The notes: generated from the letters alone by a model not told the origin. 64,000 nucleotides of DNA from Siphonodentalium dalli (GCA_032622095.1 CP136061.1:6768734-6832733); one strand, 5' to 3'; shown: positions 45,236 through 57,159, counted from the first letter of the stretch. Translations and numbers: made by a program.

Positions 45236-46138
45236 CAGGGTTGGCTGATTTAAATCAAGCGATTTAAATCATTGATTTAAATCAAGATTTAAATCAATGA
45301 TTTTTTTCAAAAAAATCATTGATTTAAATCAAAATTTTTGAAATGATTGCATATCTCAAAAATTTGCAATAACTAACAAAGTTTTTTGTAAACTATAACA
45401 TGATTATGATTAAACAATATACAAAATTGGATAATAGATATGAAATTGTGCAGTAATTGTCAACCCTATAGAAACAGACATACTGCATGGTTCTGTGATT
45501 ACTGCTCTAGCAACGGCCTGTTCGGGTTATTTGTAACTACAATCAGATTCAGCACTCCTCATTACACTATTAAATTTCCTTTCCTTTTCTGATTGCCATA
45601 CATGTAAATGCCAACCAAGTAATTCTACCATATACTCAGCCATCTAAACTACTCTAGTTGTCTAATGTCCATACTTGATATATGGTGTGATTACATGTAT
45701 GTCCTCAAGTCACCGAGGAGCAAAGATGATTGATAATATATTCAGTTCTCAGCTAAAATTTACTAAATTTATAAGTAAATCTTTAAGCACAGGTTTACCT
45801 ATCCAGATATCACAACATTGGAACTCACATGGACCTAAGTGTATGCATAATTAAAGTACATGGTCGCTATATCTGTTCTACCATGATATTTGTGCTTGAT
45901 ACATGTAGTCATACAAAAAATAATAAATAAAAATAGAATTTTGATTAATCCAGCCTTGGATATAATAAGCAACACCTTTTGGAACCTTCAATTATCAAAG
46001 ACATTGCACAATTGCATATTTTCATAACAATTAGAAAAAAATCAAAAAAATCGATTTAAATCAAATAAATCTGATTTAAATCAAATAAATCGATTTTATT
46101 GATTTATTTTAAAAAAATCAAAAAAATCACCAACCCTG
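45236..46138. mobile_element. hAT-like element rich in TGATTTAAATCA
   Basis: The ends CAGGGTTGG and CCAACCCTG. The flanks attttggca and attttgga look like a decayed 8-bp duplication. Subterminal regions at both ends contain repeated gatttaaatc palindromes. Confidence 0.7.
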
Positions 46139-46829
46139 ATTTTGGATAAGAAATTGATTGAAGCTACATTGCAGTTTGCACTTCTAAATACACCTAATAT
46201 TTACTTTTGAATTTTTCCTGGTAACAAAATAGGTCGAAAATACCTAAACTACCTTTCTACAAGCAATATATGTTCCAGAAAGACACATTGAATCATAAAA
46301 AAAAAAAATTCAAACACAATGTACGGGTCTCGTACAAAAACAGTGCCATTTTTATTCACCGGAAATGTCCGAAATTATGGAATCGATAATGTCCGGAAAA
46401 GGTATATTGCGTTACCATATAATATTTACATAGCCTGTCTGTGTTGGACTAAAACCCGTTTGGTGATTGGTCAACTGCCAATTGGGTCACCCATTTCATA
46501 CCCCATTAACAAAGACTGTAACATGAACACAAAATCACAAATTGTTGACCAAATCAGTAAAAGCGGTCAGCAGAATAATTGGGTGTGCTTTTAAAAGTTC
46601 AGCCGAATTGCATCTGAAGCCAGTTACTTATATCGATCACGTGATCATTGCTAAAGTCTTGGAAATCTTATATTGGGCTTACTTAAGAGCTGCATGGGCT
46701 ATTCTCAAATTCTCGGCAGATTTTGTGAAAATAACTAAGAAAACATTCAGCTTTTTATGGGAATAAATAAGAAAAAAGCTATATAAATATAAGAAATGAA
46801 TATAGTGGGTGTGTGTGTTATTGGGGGAT

Positions 46830-47083
46830 CAAGCCTTGAAATAGGGTGTCTGTCATTTGCAGAATGAGGTCCCCAGAGGGTGAATTTAGCGATGCTACCC
46901 TGCATAGCGGGCTAGCATCACCAAATTCACCCTCTGGGAACCTCATTCTGCTGAGGTGTAAGCAGAATGAGGTCCCCAGAGGGTGAATTTGGTGATGCTA
47001 ACCTGCTATGCGGGGTAGCATCACTAAATTCACCCTCTGGGGACCTCATTCTGCAAATGACAGACACCATATTTCAAGGCTTG
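46830..47083. mobile_element. Family D MITE, compact form, perfect 8-bp TSD
   Basis: CAAGCCTTGAAATAGGGTGT..ATTTCAAGGCTTG flanked by tgggggat (46822..46829, 47084..47091). Two D hairpins joined by ctgaggtgtaag. Confidence 0.94.
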
Positions 47084-47553
47084 TGGGGGATACACCGCTC
47101 TGGTCGTTAGGGCATATTTAGGGAGGACCGTTCTACCACAGTACCCTATCCCCCAATAAGACACACACCCACTACATTCATTTCTTAAATAACATGAAAC
47201 TATTTAAAAGATTCACATGCTGCTTTCTCTTCATTATAATCATCAAAATGATGTAATACCATAAATGTTTCAGAGTGACTACAGGTCTCGATTTTCTTCC
47301 CATTGTCTACAGTTGCACATTTTACATGACCGCTGATTATAAACTTGAACACGCGCACAAAACAATTTCAAATTTATCGAAAATTTTAAGAATCAAAACA
47401 GGTATTTTCAGTGTTACACGGTATCTCAACAAATTTAATCTTTTAATACCAAACAATGTATACATAATTTTCGGGTTTGAACGAGCCATGACCCTTTAAA
47501 ATTCTCCACCAATGACTGAGATTTGTTGAATGAGTTGCCCAGAGGGTGAATTT

Positions 47554-47738
47554 ACAGTAATGCTCTAAATAATCGACCCCTTAACCATAGCAGAATTATG
47601 GGTAACTTTTCAGGATTTAGTCGGAAATATGGCTTGTTGCCATTCATTGGAAAGCTCTCCCTATTTCCGACTAAATCCTGAAAAGTTATCCATAATTCTG
47701 CTGTGGTTAAGCAGTCGATTAATTAGGGCATTACTGTA
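47554..47738. mobile_element. Family E MITE inserted in a family D hairpin (TA target)
   Basis: gggtgaattTA|CAGTAATGC..GCATTACTG|TAgttatgctaccc: the host sequence is a D arm (gggtgaatttagtgatgctaccc), so the target is TA, as for Tc1/mariner elements. Confidence 0.88.
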
Positions 47739-48084
47739 GTTATGCTACCCTTAACAGCAGGCTAGCCAGTCTCTTTGAAAAGCTGACGAAAATCCTATCG
47801 AATGTACGTCTAGATCTCTCGATTATATTCATTTCTACGATGACGCAGCATTCCCAACATGACGTAATTCACCGTTTCCAAATATTCCTGCCGCAATAAA
47901 TGTTTGTGAGAATCTTAGTATTTAGAAATAGTTATAAAAACAAAATGCGAGAGAATAATGAGTCATGAATATCATTGACTGATAAAACAAACCTCGAAGA
48001 TGATGTCTCCTGTATGAATTGTGGATCTATCTCCTGTATTCATGTTTACATCATTACATTAGTTTACCACCCGCAACATAGTTG

Positions 48085-48560
48085 TGGGGGGTATACTGGA
48101 ATCAGCTTTTCTGTCCATCCATCCGTCGTCCGTCCGTGGACTAAAATTTGTCCGGAGTTTTTCTCAGTCATTTTTTAATCAATTTCCGTGAAACTTGGCA
48201 CAGACATCAACCACTATGGGAACCTGTGCACCTGTGATTATGACGTCTGTTGGACTTTTTTTGGTGGAGTTATCCCCCCCTTTTTTTACTTAGAAATTTT
48301 TCGCAACATGTATAATTTTGTCCGAGCTTTTATTCCTACATTTTTAGGTCAATTTTTCTTAGACTTGGCACATATATTTAGTACCATGGGAACCTGTGTA
48401 CCTGCGATTATGACGTCTGTCCGACATTTTATGGTGGAGTTATACCCCTTTTTCGACTTAGAAATATTTTTGCAACATGCATAATTTTGTCCAAGCTTTT
48501 ATTCCTACATTTTTCGGTCAATAAGTTTAAGATTAGGGTTAGGTTGTGCACCTGCAATGG
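48085..48560. repeat. Dispersed molluscan-type repeat with two internal units
   Basis: cacagacatcaaccactatggg and cacatatttagtaccatggg units about 190 bp apart, each followed by gggaacctgtg(c/t)acctg.. and tggtggagttat. Confidence 0.6.
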
Positions 48561-48629
48561 GAACTGTTATTTTATTCTTTTAACTAAATGTTTACTGACA
48601 TGTGAAACATCTTAGTATTTTAAAAACAC

Positions 48630-48654
48630 GGGGGGGGGGGGGGGGGGGGGGGGG
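48630..48654. repeat. Poly-G tract (25 G)
   Basis: Uninterrupted run. Confidence 0.95.
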
Positions 48655-48864
48655 TGTATCCTTAGTCACACACACAGTCACACCTCTAGTTGTGTTTGAC
48701 AATGGGTGGGAAAATTGTCAACGTGTTTTTGGTCTCTGATCTCGTTATTAAAATATAACCAACCACGAAACAGTGTCTGTCATTGCTATCGGCTTTGTAT
48801 AGAGGTTGGATTCTGCCTTAAAGTGATCTGTTACGTCTCTAACCAATGAAATCATGCATGCTCT

Positions 48865-49309
48865 CAAGCCTGCAAATAGCGTGTCTGTCATTTGCAGAAT
48901 GAGGTCCCCAGAGGGTGATTTTAGTGACGCTATCCTGCATAGCGGGCTAGCATCACTAAATTCACCCTCTGGGGACCTCATTATGCTAAGGCCATCAACT
49001 GCTATGGCAGACCTAGGATCAGATTGAAGTTCCCCAGTTGAAGTTGGTGATGTTCACCCATTGGGCACCTCAATTATGAATGTTATCTTCTGCAAATTTG
49101 AGGTTATAGAAACTTCCTAGAAGGGAAAAGTAACTAAAAACAATGTTAATTTGATACTATAGGTACTTCCCAGAAGATGAAGCCTAAGCAGAATGAGGTC
49201 TCCAGAGGGTGAATTTGGTGATGCTTGCCCGCTATGCGGGGTAGCATCACTAAATTCACCCTCTGGGGACCTCATTCTGCAAATGACAGACACGCTATTT
49301 GCAGGCTTG
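48865..49309. mobile_element. Family D MITE, full-length form, perfect 8-bp TSD
   Basis: CAAGCCTGCAAATAGCGTGT..ACACGCTATTTGCAGGCTTG flanked by catgctct (48857..48864, 49310..49317). 445 bp: left hairpin (48893..48985), a middle of about 205 bp and right hairpin (49192..49280). Confidence 0.94.
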
Positions 49310-49429
49310 CATGCTCTGCGCCACTCTCCAATGAAATAGAGGGAATCCCATCAAATATGAAACTAATATAAACCACAGATCAAGAGAGTACATCCAATGG
49401 ACCGATTTTTTTCAAAGAGACTGTGGACT

Positions 49430-50136
49430 AGCGTCACCAAATTCACCCTCTGGGAACCTCATTCTGCTTAGACCTCAACTGTTGTTCATGTAGGAGACCT
49501 AGGATCAGATTGAAGTTTCCCAGTTGCAGTTGGTGACAAGCCTTGAAATAGGGTGTCTGTCATTTGCAGAATGAGGTCCCCAGAGGGTGAATTTAGTGAT
49601 GCTACCCTGCATAGTGGGCTAGCATCACCAAATTCACCCTCTGGGAACGTCATTCTGCTGAGGTGCAAGCAGAATGAGGTCCCCAGAGGGTGAATTTGGT
49701 TGGTGATGTTCACCCATTATATACATGTATTAAACAAAATAATAAAAAAAAGTTCTTGGATTCATGTGGTATAAAGCTTATAATTAAGAATGCTCTCTGA
49801 ATTGGTCAATTTTTCCAAGTTTTCTTCACTTCATGTAAACCAGATAGTGAAATTGGTAGGGATAATACTGGTTTTTATCAAAATACGATAGCTAATTTGA
49901 AGGAAACTTGGACTAATGTTTCTGTTGATTATGCCAGCAGCACCCCCCCCCCCCCCGCATAGCGGGCTAGCATCACCAAATTCACCCTCTGGGGACCTCA
50001 TTCTGCTTACACCTCAGCAGAATGAGGTTCCCAGAGGGTGAATTTGGTGATACTAGCCCGCTATGCGGGGGGTAGCATCATTAAATTCACCCTCTGGGAA
50101 CCTCATTCTGAAAATGACAGACATACTATTTGCAGG
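49430..50136. mobile_element. Broken and nested family D copies
   Basis: D hairpins or arms at 49430..49470, 49567..49660, 49675..49715, 49957..50015 and 50018..50112, with 230 bp of other sequence and a C14 run between. At least two insertions overlap. Confidence 0.75.
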
Positions 50137-50182
50137 CTTGTGTCAGTAATCAATCTCAAACCTCATTGATAAACTTTATTGT

Positions 50183-50538
50183 TTAAATCTTTCAGTGCCA
50201 GGGGGTGATCTCATCGGCCCTAATTTACGGTCTGTAAAATCGGCCCTAAAAAAATAAAAAACATTTTTTTTTTTTTAGATTTTAAAAAATTTATTAAAAT
50301 TGTAAAAAATAATAACAAATGATGAAAAATTGTTTGGCCAATGCATTCTCTTATATATGCAAGGCGACCTATGGTCGACTCGTATATATAAGAGAATGCA
50401 TTGGCACAGGGTATATGGGTTGATACAAAAATCGGACCTGGCACTCAAAGGGTTAACCCACAGGGATCCTCAAACAGATGGAAGCATGCAATATGGATTA
50501 TCGTCTGCTCCAGTCTATGTGGGGCTCTCTATGGGTTG
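50183..50538. mobile_element. Family B MITE abutting a family C hairpin at a shared TTAA
   Basis: B runs from 50183 to ..GGCACTCAAAGGG|TTAA (50453..50456). Family C starts at the same TTAA (TTAACCCACAGGGATCC) and ends at gggctctctatgggttg. Confidence 0.82.
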
Positions 50539-51039
50539 TGACTGACTCATAATTGTTTTGCTGTCCACCACTTTGGACTTCGCAAATCCGCACATTCCCT
50601 GAGGCACCATTTGAAACACAGTCAAATGCATGCCGTACATTCAAAAATCTGTGTGTAAATTAAGAGTGGTCTGTTTAATTTTCCGCCCAATGGAGCAAGT
50701 CAGACGTCACAATCTTTCAAATGTTTTCAAACAATTTTGCATGAATAAATTCCACTGGCTTCCACCACAATGGATGCTATTTCAAAAGGAATGTTTCCCA
50801 TTGAGATTTATTGATAATGGTCACCCGAATATTTACAAATTAAATTTGATCGAATGTTGAATCAGTTGTAAAATAATTTTTGATATATAAATAGGGTATA
50901 AAATATGACAAGAATTTAGTTCACACCGTATCACTGGCTTGACATTTTCATACAACTATGCCTGAAATTCATGTGTGGTATTACTGTTGCCACTTTTTAT
51001 ATGTTATTTTGAAAAAAAGGTTGTATTATTGAATCAGTC

Positions 51040-51430
51040 TGTCCATCCATCTGTCCGTCCGTTCCTCTGCAGGTTAACATTTGTGGTTTCCGTTCGATAT
51101 CTCCAGTTTGGATTATTTAATCTGAACCAAAGTTGGTATGTGTATTTCCAATCTAAAGATACAGTCCAAGTTCGAATATGGTTTCCGACAATTATTTTTA
51201 CATGAGTTATGGCCCTTTTTCGACTAAGAATTTGACCAGTTTCATAATTTTTCTGTTTCTGACCGATAACTCCTGTTTGGAATACTTGATTTGAACCAAA
51301 GCAAAGCTGATAGGCGTGTTTCCCAGCTAAAACTACAGGCCAAGTTCAAATATGGGTTCTGTCCAATTATTTTCACATGAGTTAGAGACACTTTTCGACT
51401 TAGATTTTGATTGCATTTTGGCATTTAAAT
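51040..51430. repeat. Dispersed molluscan-type repeat
   Basis: Two units with tgaaccaaag..ctacaggccaagttcaaatatggttc and tttcacatgagtta. Confidence 0.55.
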
Positions 51431-51752
51431 TAGGGGTTTATCAGATATTCTTGGTAAGCTCAAATTATTATTTTAGTTTGCAGTAGTAAAATTTGAAATG
51501 GCTTGCTCTCGTTAACTGTTGGAAATACCAAGATTGTGAAATATTCAATTTGATATTCAGTTCATTTTCACTACAACCCCTCGTTGATACCCAATGAAAC
51601 CGCCTTCACAAAAAGCTGTGTACAGCTTTGCAATATAAAATAATTTACCCTTTCAGTGCCAAGTCCGATTTTTGTATCGACCCATATTTCCTTGATCATT
51701 TTTCAAATTTATTGATTATAATAATGTGATACATTGATGGAAAGAGCTCTTA

Positions 51753-52003
51753 CCCAATACTGAATTAAGTCCAGATGTACTGCATGGTAATGCTCTAAAT
51801 AATTGACTCCTTAACCACAGCAGAATTATGGGTAACTTTTCAGGATTTAGTCGGAAATACAAATGTATGGCTTGTTACCATTCATCGGAAAGCTCTCACT
51901 GAGTAAATCTGACTAAAACCTGAATAGTTACCCATAATTCTGCTGTGGTTAAGGAGTCGATTATTGAGGGCATTACCAGTACACCTGGACTTAATTCAGT
52001 ATG
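51753..52003. mobile_element. Family E MITE inside a longer palindrome
   Basis: The E element (51787..51972) is flanked by cccaatactgaattaagtcc and its inverse ggacttaattcagtatggg, so the palindrome continues about 30 bases beyond each end. Confidence 0.82.
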
Positions 52004-52244
52004 GGAATGGAAATGATCTACGGTATTATAGGCAGGCTGAAGTTCATTGGCCATGAATGTTGTATCTGGACATCGCGATTTATTATGATATTATGATAAT
52101 GAGTATTTGAATACCAGCTGTGTGTGTGAATACCAGGTGTTCATACTGCATGTAGCTGTGTAAAACTAAAATACATGATTGAGGTGACCAGAGCCCAGTC
52201 TAGAGGATTCAAATTGGGAGAAGTCACTTCTCCCTGTTTGGTTA

Positions 52245-52486
52245 TTAACCCTTTGAGTGCCAGGTCCGATTTTTGTATCAACCCATATACCCTGTGCCAA
52301 TGCATTCTCTTATATATGCGAGTCGACCATAGGTCGCCTCGCATATATAAGAGAATGCATTGGCCTAACATTTTTTTTTTTTTTACAATTTTCTACCATT
52401 TTAATAATTTATTCTTATATTCTTTAACAGACTTATTTTGTAGGTTTAGGGCCGATGAGATCGGCCCCTGGCACTCAAAGGGTTAA
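52245..52486. mobile_element. Family B MITE, short inverted copy
   Basis: TTAA|CCCTTTGAGTGCCAGG..CCTGGCACTCAAAGGG|TTAA; one hairpin module at 52296..52366. Confidence 0.9.
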
Positions 52487-53036
52487 GGAGAAGCGGACTG
52501 TTATCAGGGAGAAGTAACAATGGATTAAGTTCAATTTACTCCCCAATACCACCCTTCTATGATGAATTAGTTATGTAAGGGTTAGAGCACAAGAATTGTT
52601 CTTTAAAGAACTATTCGCATGCTCTGACCGACTTGGAGCATAATTGATCCCACATAATGCAATCAACTGGAAATGTGCCATTGAGCGTGTTTTGACTACA
52701 ACGCACAATCCGTGCGCTGGCTGCGATTGGACACAATAGCCGGTTAGCCACGCCCAACAACTTGATTAACATGCACTGATCGCCGTTGAATGTGAATAGA
52801 AATGTCCGAAACAACACGGTCCCGTGCGGCGATTTGTCTGTTATGAGTTGCGTGTGCCTAACAGTGGGATAATCACTGAACTATTCCTCGCCAGCCTTGG
52901 GAATGGGTGTGATTTACCAAAAATCGGGGAATGATTGTAACAATGGGATTGTGCTCTAAAGTATTATACAACACAAGAGCCCGATTATAAAATAATTGTA
53001 GTGAGTAAGAATACCATTATAATCAGTAAATACACT

Positions 53037-53437
53037 TTAACCCTTTACCCAACAGAAGGGCCCTGTGCCAATGCATTCTCTTATATATGCGAGTCGACCA
53101 TAGGTCGCCTCGCATATATAAGAGAATGCATTGGCTTAACACATTAAAAAAATTATAAAATTGTTAAAGAATGTAAGAAAAAATGGTAAAAAGTGTTAAA
53201 AAAAGATTTGTTTAGGCCAATGCATTCTCTTATATATGCGAGGCAACCTATGGTCGACTCGCATATATAAGAGAATGCATTGGCACAGGGCATAACTGTA
53301 ACCATCACAATGTGGTCAATGAGCCGGTTCCAATGATATCCATATTTGTATGGTTTTATTGAGACAGACCGAAGATATTTTAGGCTGTTGAAGCTTTATT
53401 TGGCCGGTTTTGGCCGGTTTGTTGGGTAAAGGGTTAA
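53037..53437. mobile_element. Family A MITE, copy 5
   Basis: TTAA|CCCTTTACCCAACA..TGTTGGGTAAAGGG|TTAA; hairpin modules at 53067..53135 and 53215..53285. Confidence 0.92.
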
Positions 53438-53454
53438 TTATACTGGTGGAACAT

Positions 53455-54033
53455 ACTAGTATGCATATGGGTGTATGATAGAGAAGTCACTTCTCCCTCG
53501 GAACATATGTATATGGGTATATGATAGAGAAGTCACGTCTCCCTCGGAACATATGCATATGGGTATATGATAGAGAAGTCACTTCTCCCTCGGAACATAT
53601 GTATATGGATGTATGATAGAGAAGTCACTTCTCCCTCGGAACATATGTACATGTATATGGGTGTATGATAGAGAAGTCACTTCTCCCTCGGAACATACAT
53701 GTATGTATATGGGTATATGATAGAGAAGTCACTTCTCCCTCGGAACATATGCATATGGGTATATGATAGAGAAGTCACTTCTCCCTCGGAATATATGTAT
53801 CTGGGTATATGATAGAGAAGTCACTTCTCCCTCGGAACATATGCATATGGGTATATGATAGAGAAGTCACTTCTCCCTCGGAATATATGTATATGGGTAT
53901 ATGATAGAGAAGTCACTTCTCCCTCGGAACATATGCATATGGGTATATGATAGAGAAGTCACTTCTCCCTCGGAACATATGTATATGGGTATATGATAGA
54001 GAAGTCACTTCTCCCTCGGAATATATTCATATG
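53455..54033. repeat. 46-bp hairpin minisatellite, left part
   Basis: About 12 units of gatagagaagtcacttctcc ctcggaacatatg.atatgggtatat. Each holds the palindrome gagaagt-c-acttctc. It continues at 55577..55660 after an inserted transposon. Confidence 0.94.
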
Positions 54034-54823
54034 CAGGGTTTCCGCCAGGGGGAATTAATGAGTCCGTATTGGGGAAACACATAAAACGCGACGGGACGAC
54101 CATGGTTCGTCCTGTGGGGCGAAAAGTTTGTTATTTGACACTGAAAAGATGCCATTTCCTTGCACCTGAGTGTCCCACAAAGCAATCCAAAGCTACGTAT
54201 ATTATGCAAGTCGATCATTTCCGTGGGTGCATTAATTCTGTCGATGGTATCCAAATAATTAGTCATTTAATTACATACGTATAAGACTGCCGTCTGATTG
54301 AAGACTATATAAATGAACGAGCTACGAGTTTAATACAGTGTTTACAAATTTATAACTTACAATAAGATTCCCACAGGTATAATGAATCTAAACACTAAAA
54401 AGCATCTACGCATTGACCAATAATACATAGCAAGGAGAATTGAATAAAGTATTTCTTAGAATTTCAAGTAGCGTCAGTGAAAATGAAACTGACAGGATTA
54501 TATATTCTGTCAATCGTAAAACTATTTGTGTGCCGTGACGTCCTACTGCAGGGTTTGTTTGCAGGAGATATTTATAGCGTCGAAATACGAATGGTAGTGA
54601 AATCTTTCACCTGGAACGCGTAGCTTGCATGTTCAATAGTCTGTATTAGTCCAACAACAGTACTGATGACCGCAGCTATAGCACAGAGTTTTAGCCAACG
54701 TGTTATAAAATTTAATTGAGTTTTTGGCGGGAAATGTGAAAAAGTGCGTCGTTGATTATTGTGCTTGGGGACCTAGGCGGGACAACGAAACTATTATTGA
54801 CCGTACTTTGACTTTATCTCCAT

Positions 54824-54859
<36 letters not shown>

Positions 54860-55576
54860 GGGGGGGGTATGTGTTCGTGTTTATCCTCCATGCATGTAAT
54901 ATGGCTCAAATGAATGGTGTTCTCACTATGAATTCCCGCTATAAAGACTGATTTGGGACAGGTTCCGTATTATTGTGAAATCACTTTGGGATTGTGTTAA
55001 GTTTGCATGGCAATATACGCATAATAATCAACACGCGTAGAGAATCACATGTATTTTTCAGGAACTTCACTTACCGGTACATCGAACTCAAAACAAATGA
55101 TAATACAGCAATAAGATAAATGATCAACATTGGGTAGTTTCATCCATACACGAAAATCCCGTGCATAAAAATATCCCCGACTCGGCAATTGGGTGTTCTT
55201 TGATCCAATTATGTAATCGTACGATAGCACGGGGTCTTCGAGCGTGAGTAGTTTCATCCATGGAATTCCGTGCACAAAAATATCCGCACTCAACGGTCCG
55301 GCATTCTTTGATGTTACCGCGACATGTATTACGCTGTATCTAATGTCGCTATTTGACACGCTCTTTCTTATTGTTTTTTCGGGAGATGGACTGTGTCAAT
55401 TTCATTTTGTCAATATTAATGAAAATAAGTGTAGATATATAGCCTGTCGACACAGACAAGACTGAAAAAGTTTTTAATAACGTCATTTATTTGTGTATGA
55501 GCGGGATTTCATGCAACGACTGACGGGGGGAATGGGTCCGTGGGACGGACCCGCAGCCGGCCTGGCAGAAACCCTG
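54034..55576. mobile_element. 1.54-kb transposon inserted in the 46-bp array
   Basis: The ends CAGGGTTTCCGCCAGG and CCTGGCAGAAACCCTG match at 15 of 16 positions as inverted repeats. catatg occurs at both junctions (54028..54033, 55578..55583), but the array itself contains catatg. hAT-like ends. The interior is CpG-richer than the surroundings, has a G32 run (54827..54858), a diverged internal duplication (gtttcatccat..aaaatatcc at 55137 and 55249) and no recognised transposase. Confidence 0.85.
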
Positions 55577-55639
55577 GCATATGGGTATATGATAGAGAAG
55601 TCACTTCTCCCTCGGAACATATGTATATCATGGGTATAT

Positions 55640-56310
55640 GATAGAGAAGTCACTTCTGGGTGGGGGCAGAATGGGGGGGGGGGGGTAGAGGGTGGTTGTC
55701 TGGGCTGGTTCTCGGAAGGGGAGAAGGTTTCTAAGATATCTTCCTGATGAGTGTCTTGTATCTTGTAAATACTATGAATTCCTGTATATCTTTATGTAAG
55801 GACTGCCGATTAATACAGGTATCTGAGATGCTGTTGATGGGTGGGGGCAGAATGGGGGGGGGGGGTAGAGGGTGGTTGTCTTGGCGTGTTCTCGGAAAGG
55901 GGGAGGAGGACTGCCGATTAATACAGGTACATGTATATGAGATGCTATTGATGGGTGGGGGGCAGACTGGGGGAGGGTGGTTGTCTTGGCGTGTTATCGG
56001 AAGGGGGGAGGGGAGGACTGCCGATTAATACAGGTATGTGAGATGCTATTGATGGGTGGGGGCAGACTAGAGGGTGGTTGTCTGGGCGGGTTCTCGGAAG
56101 GGGAGAAGGTTTCTAAGATATCTTCCCAATGAGTATCTTGTATCTTGTAAATACCATGCATTCCTGTATATTTTTATGTGAGGACTACCGATTAATACAG
56201 GTATGTGAGATGCTATTGATGGTGGGGGCAGACTGGGGGTGGGAAGGGGTGGTTGTCTTGGCGGGTTCTCAGAAGGGGAGAAGGTTTCTATGATGTCTTC
56301 CCGATGAGTA
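55640..56310. repeat. Purine-rich tandem array
   Basis: Five diverged units: tgggtgggggcagactgggg..gagggtggttgtcttggcg..ttctcggaaggggagaagg, some with an extra block (ttctaagatatcttcccgat..gactgccgattaatacagg). Confidence 0.88.
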
Positions 56311-56318
56311 TCTGGTAC

Positions 56319-56501
56319 AGTAATGCCCGAAGTATATGACCCTTTAACCACAGCAGAATTATGGGAAATGTTTCAGGATTTAGTCAGAAATATGGTGAGA
56401 GCTTTCCAATGAATGGCAACAAGCCATATTTCCGACTAAATCCTGAAACAGTTCCCATAATTCTGCTGTGGTTTATGGGTCGATTATTTAGGACATTACT
56501 T
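56319..56501. mobile_element. Family E MITE
   Basis: CAGTAATGCCCGAAGTATATGACC..GTCGATTATTTAGGACATTACT with loop tatggtgagagctttcc. Confidence 0.85.
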
Positions 56502-56556
56502 TATCTTGTAAATACCATGAATTCCTGTATATCTATGTGTGAGGACTGCCGATTAA

Positions 56557-57001
56557 CAAGCCTGCAAATAGCGTGTCTGTCATTTGCAGAATGAGGTCCC
56601 CAGAGGGTGAATTTAGTGATGCTATCCTGCACAGCGGACTAGCATCACCAAATTTACTCTCTGGAGACCTCATTCTGCTTAGGCCTCATCTTCTTGGAAG
56701 TATCTATAGTATCAAATTAACATTGTTTTTAGTTGCATTTCCCTTCTAGGAAGTTTCTATATCCCCTAATTTGCAGAAGATAAAATTCATAATTGAGGTG
56801 CCTAATGGGTGAATATCACCAACTTCAACTGGGGAACTTCAATCTGATCCTAGGTCTGCCATAGCAGTTGAGGGCCTTAGCAGAATGAGGTCCCCAGAGG
56901 GTGAATTTAGTGATGCTAGCCCGCTATACGGGATAGCATCACTAAATTCACCCTATGGGGACCTCATTCTGCAAATGACAGACACGCTATTAGCATGTCT
57001 G
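56557..57001. mobile_element. Family D MITE, full-length, 7/8 TSD
   Basis: CAAGCCTGCAAATAGCGTGT..ACGCTATTAGCATGTCTG flanked by ccgattaa and gcgattaa. Same 445-bp layout as 48865..49309. Confidence 0.9.
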
Positions 57002-57159
57002 GCGATTAATAGAAGAATGTGAGATGCTATTTATTTATGAAGTAACCAAGTCGAGTAAATAAAGTCCTTTATTATGGAGACAGCACTACTATTTAGTAAC
57101 TTATTAAGTTATTATAGGTACATTAACCATCCTATGTACTCTAACAGATCAGAGGTATA

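Noticed and set aside
50630..50860. 76-codon frame with MNKFHWLPPQWMLFQ text
   Set aside because: Looked protein-like at first, but no family, no exon signals and no extension.
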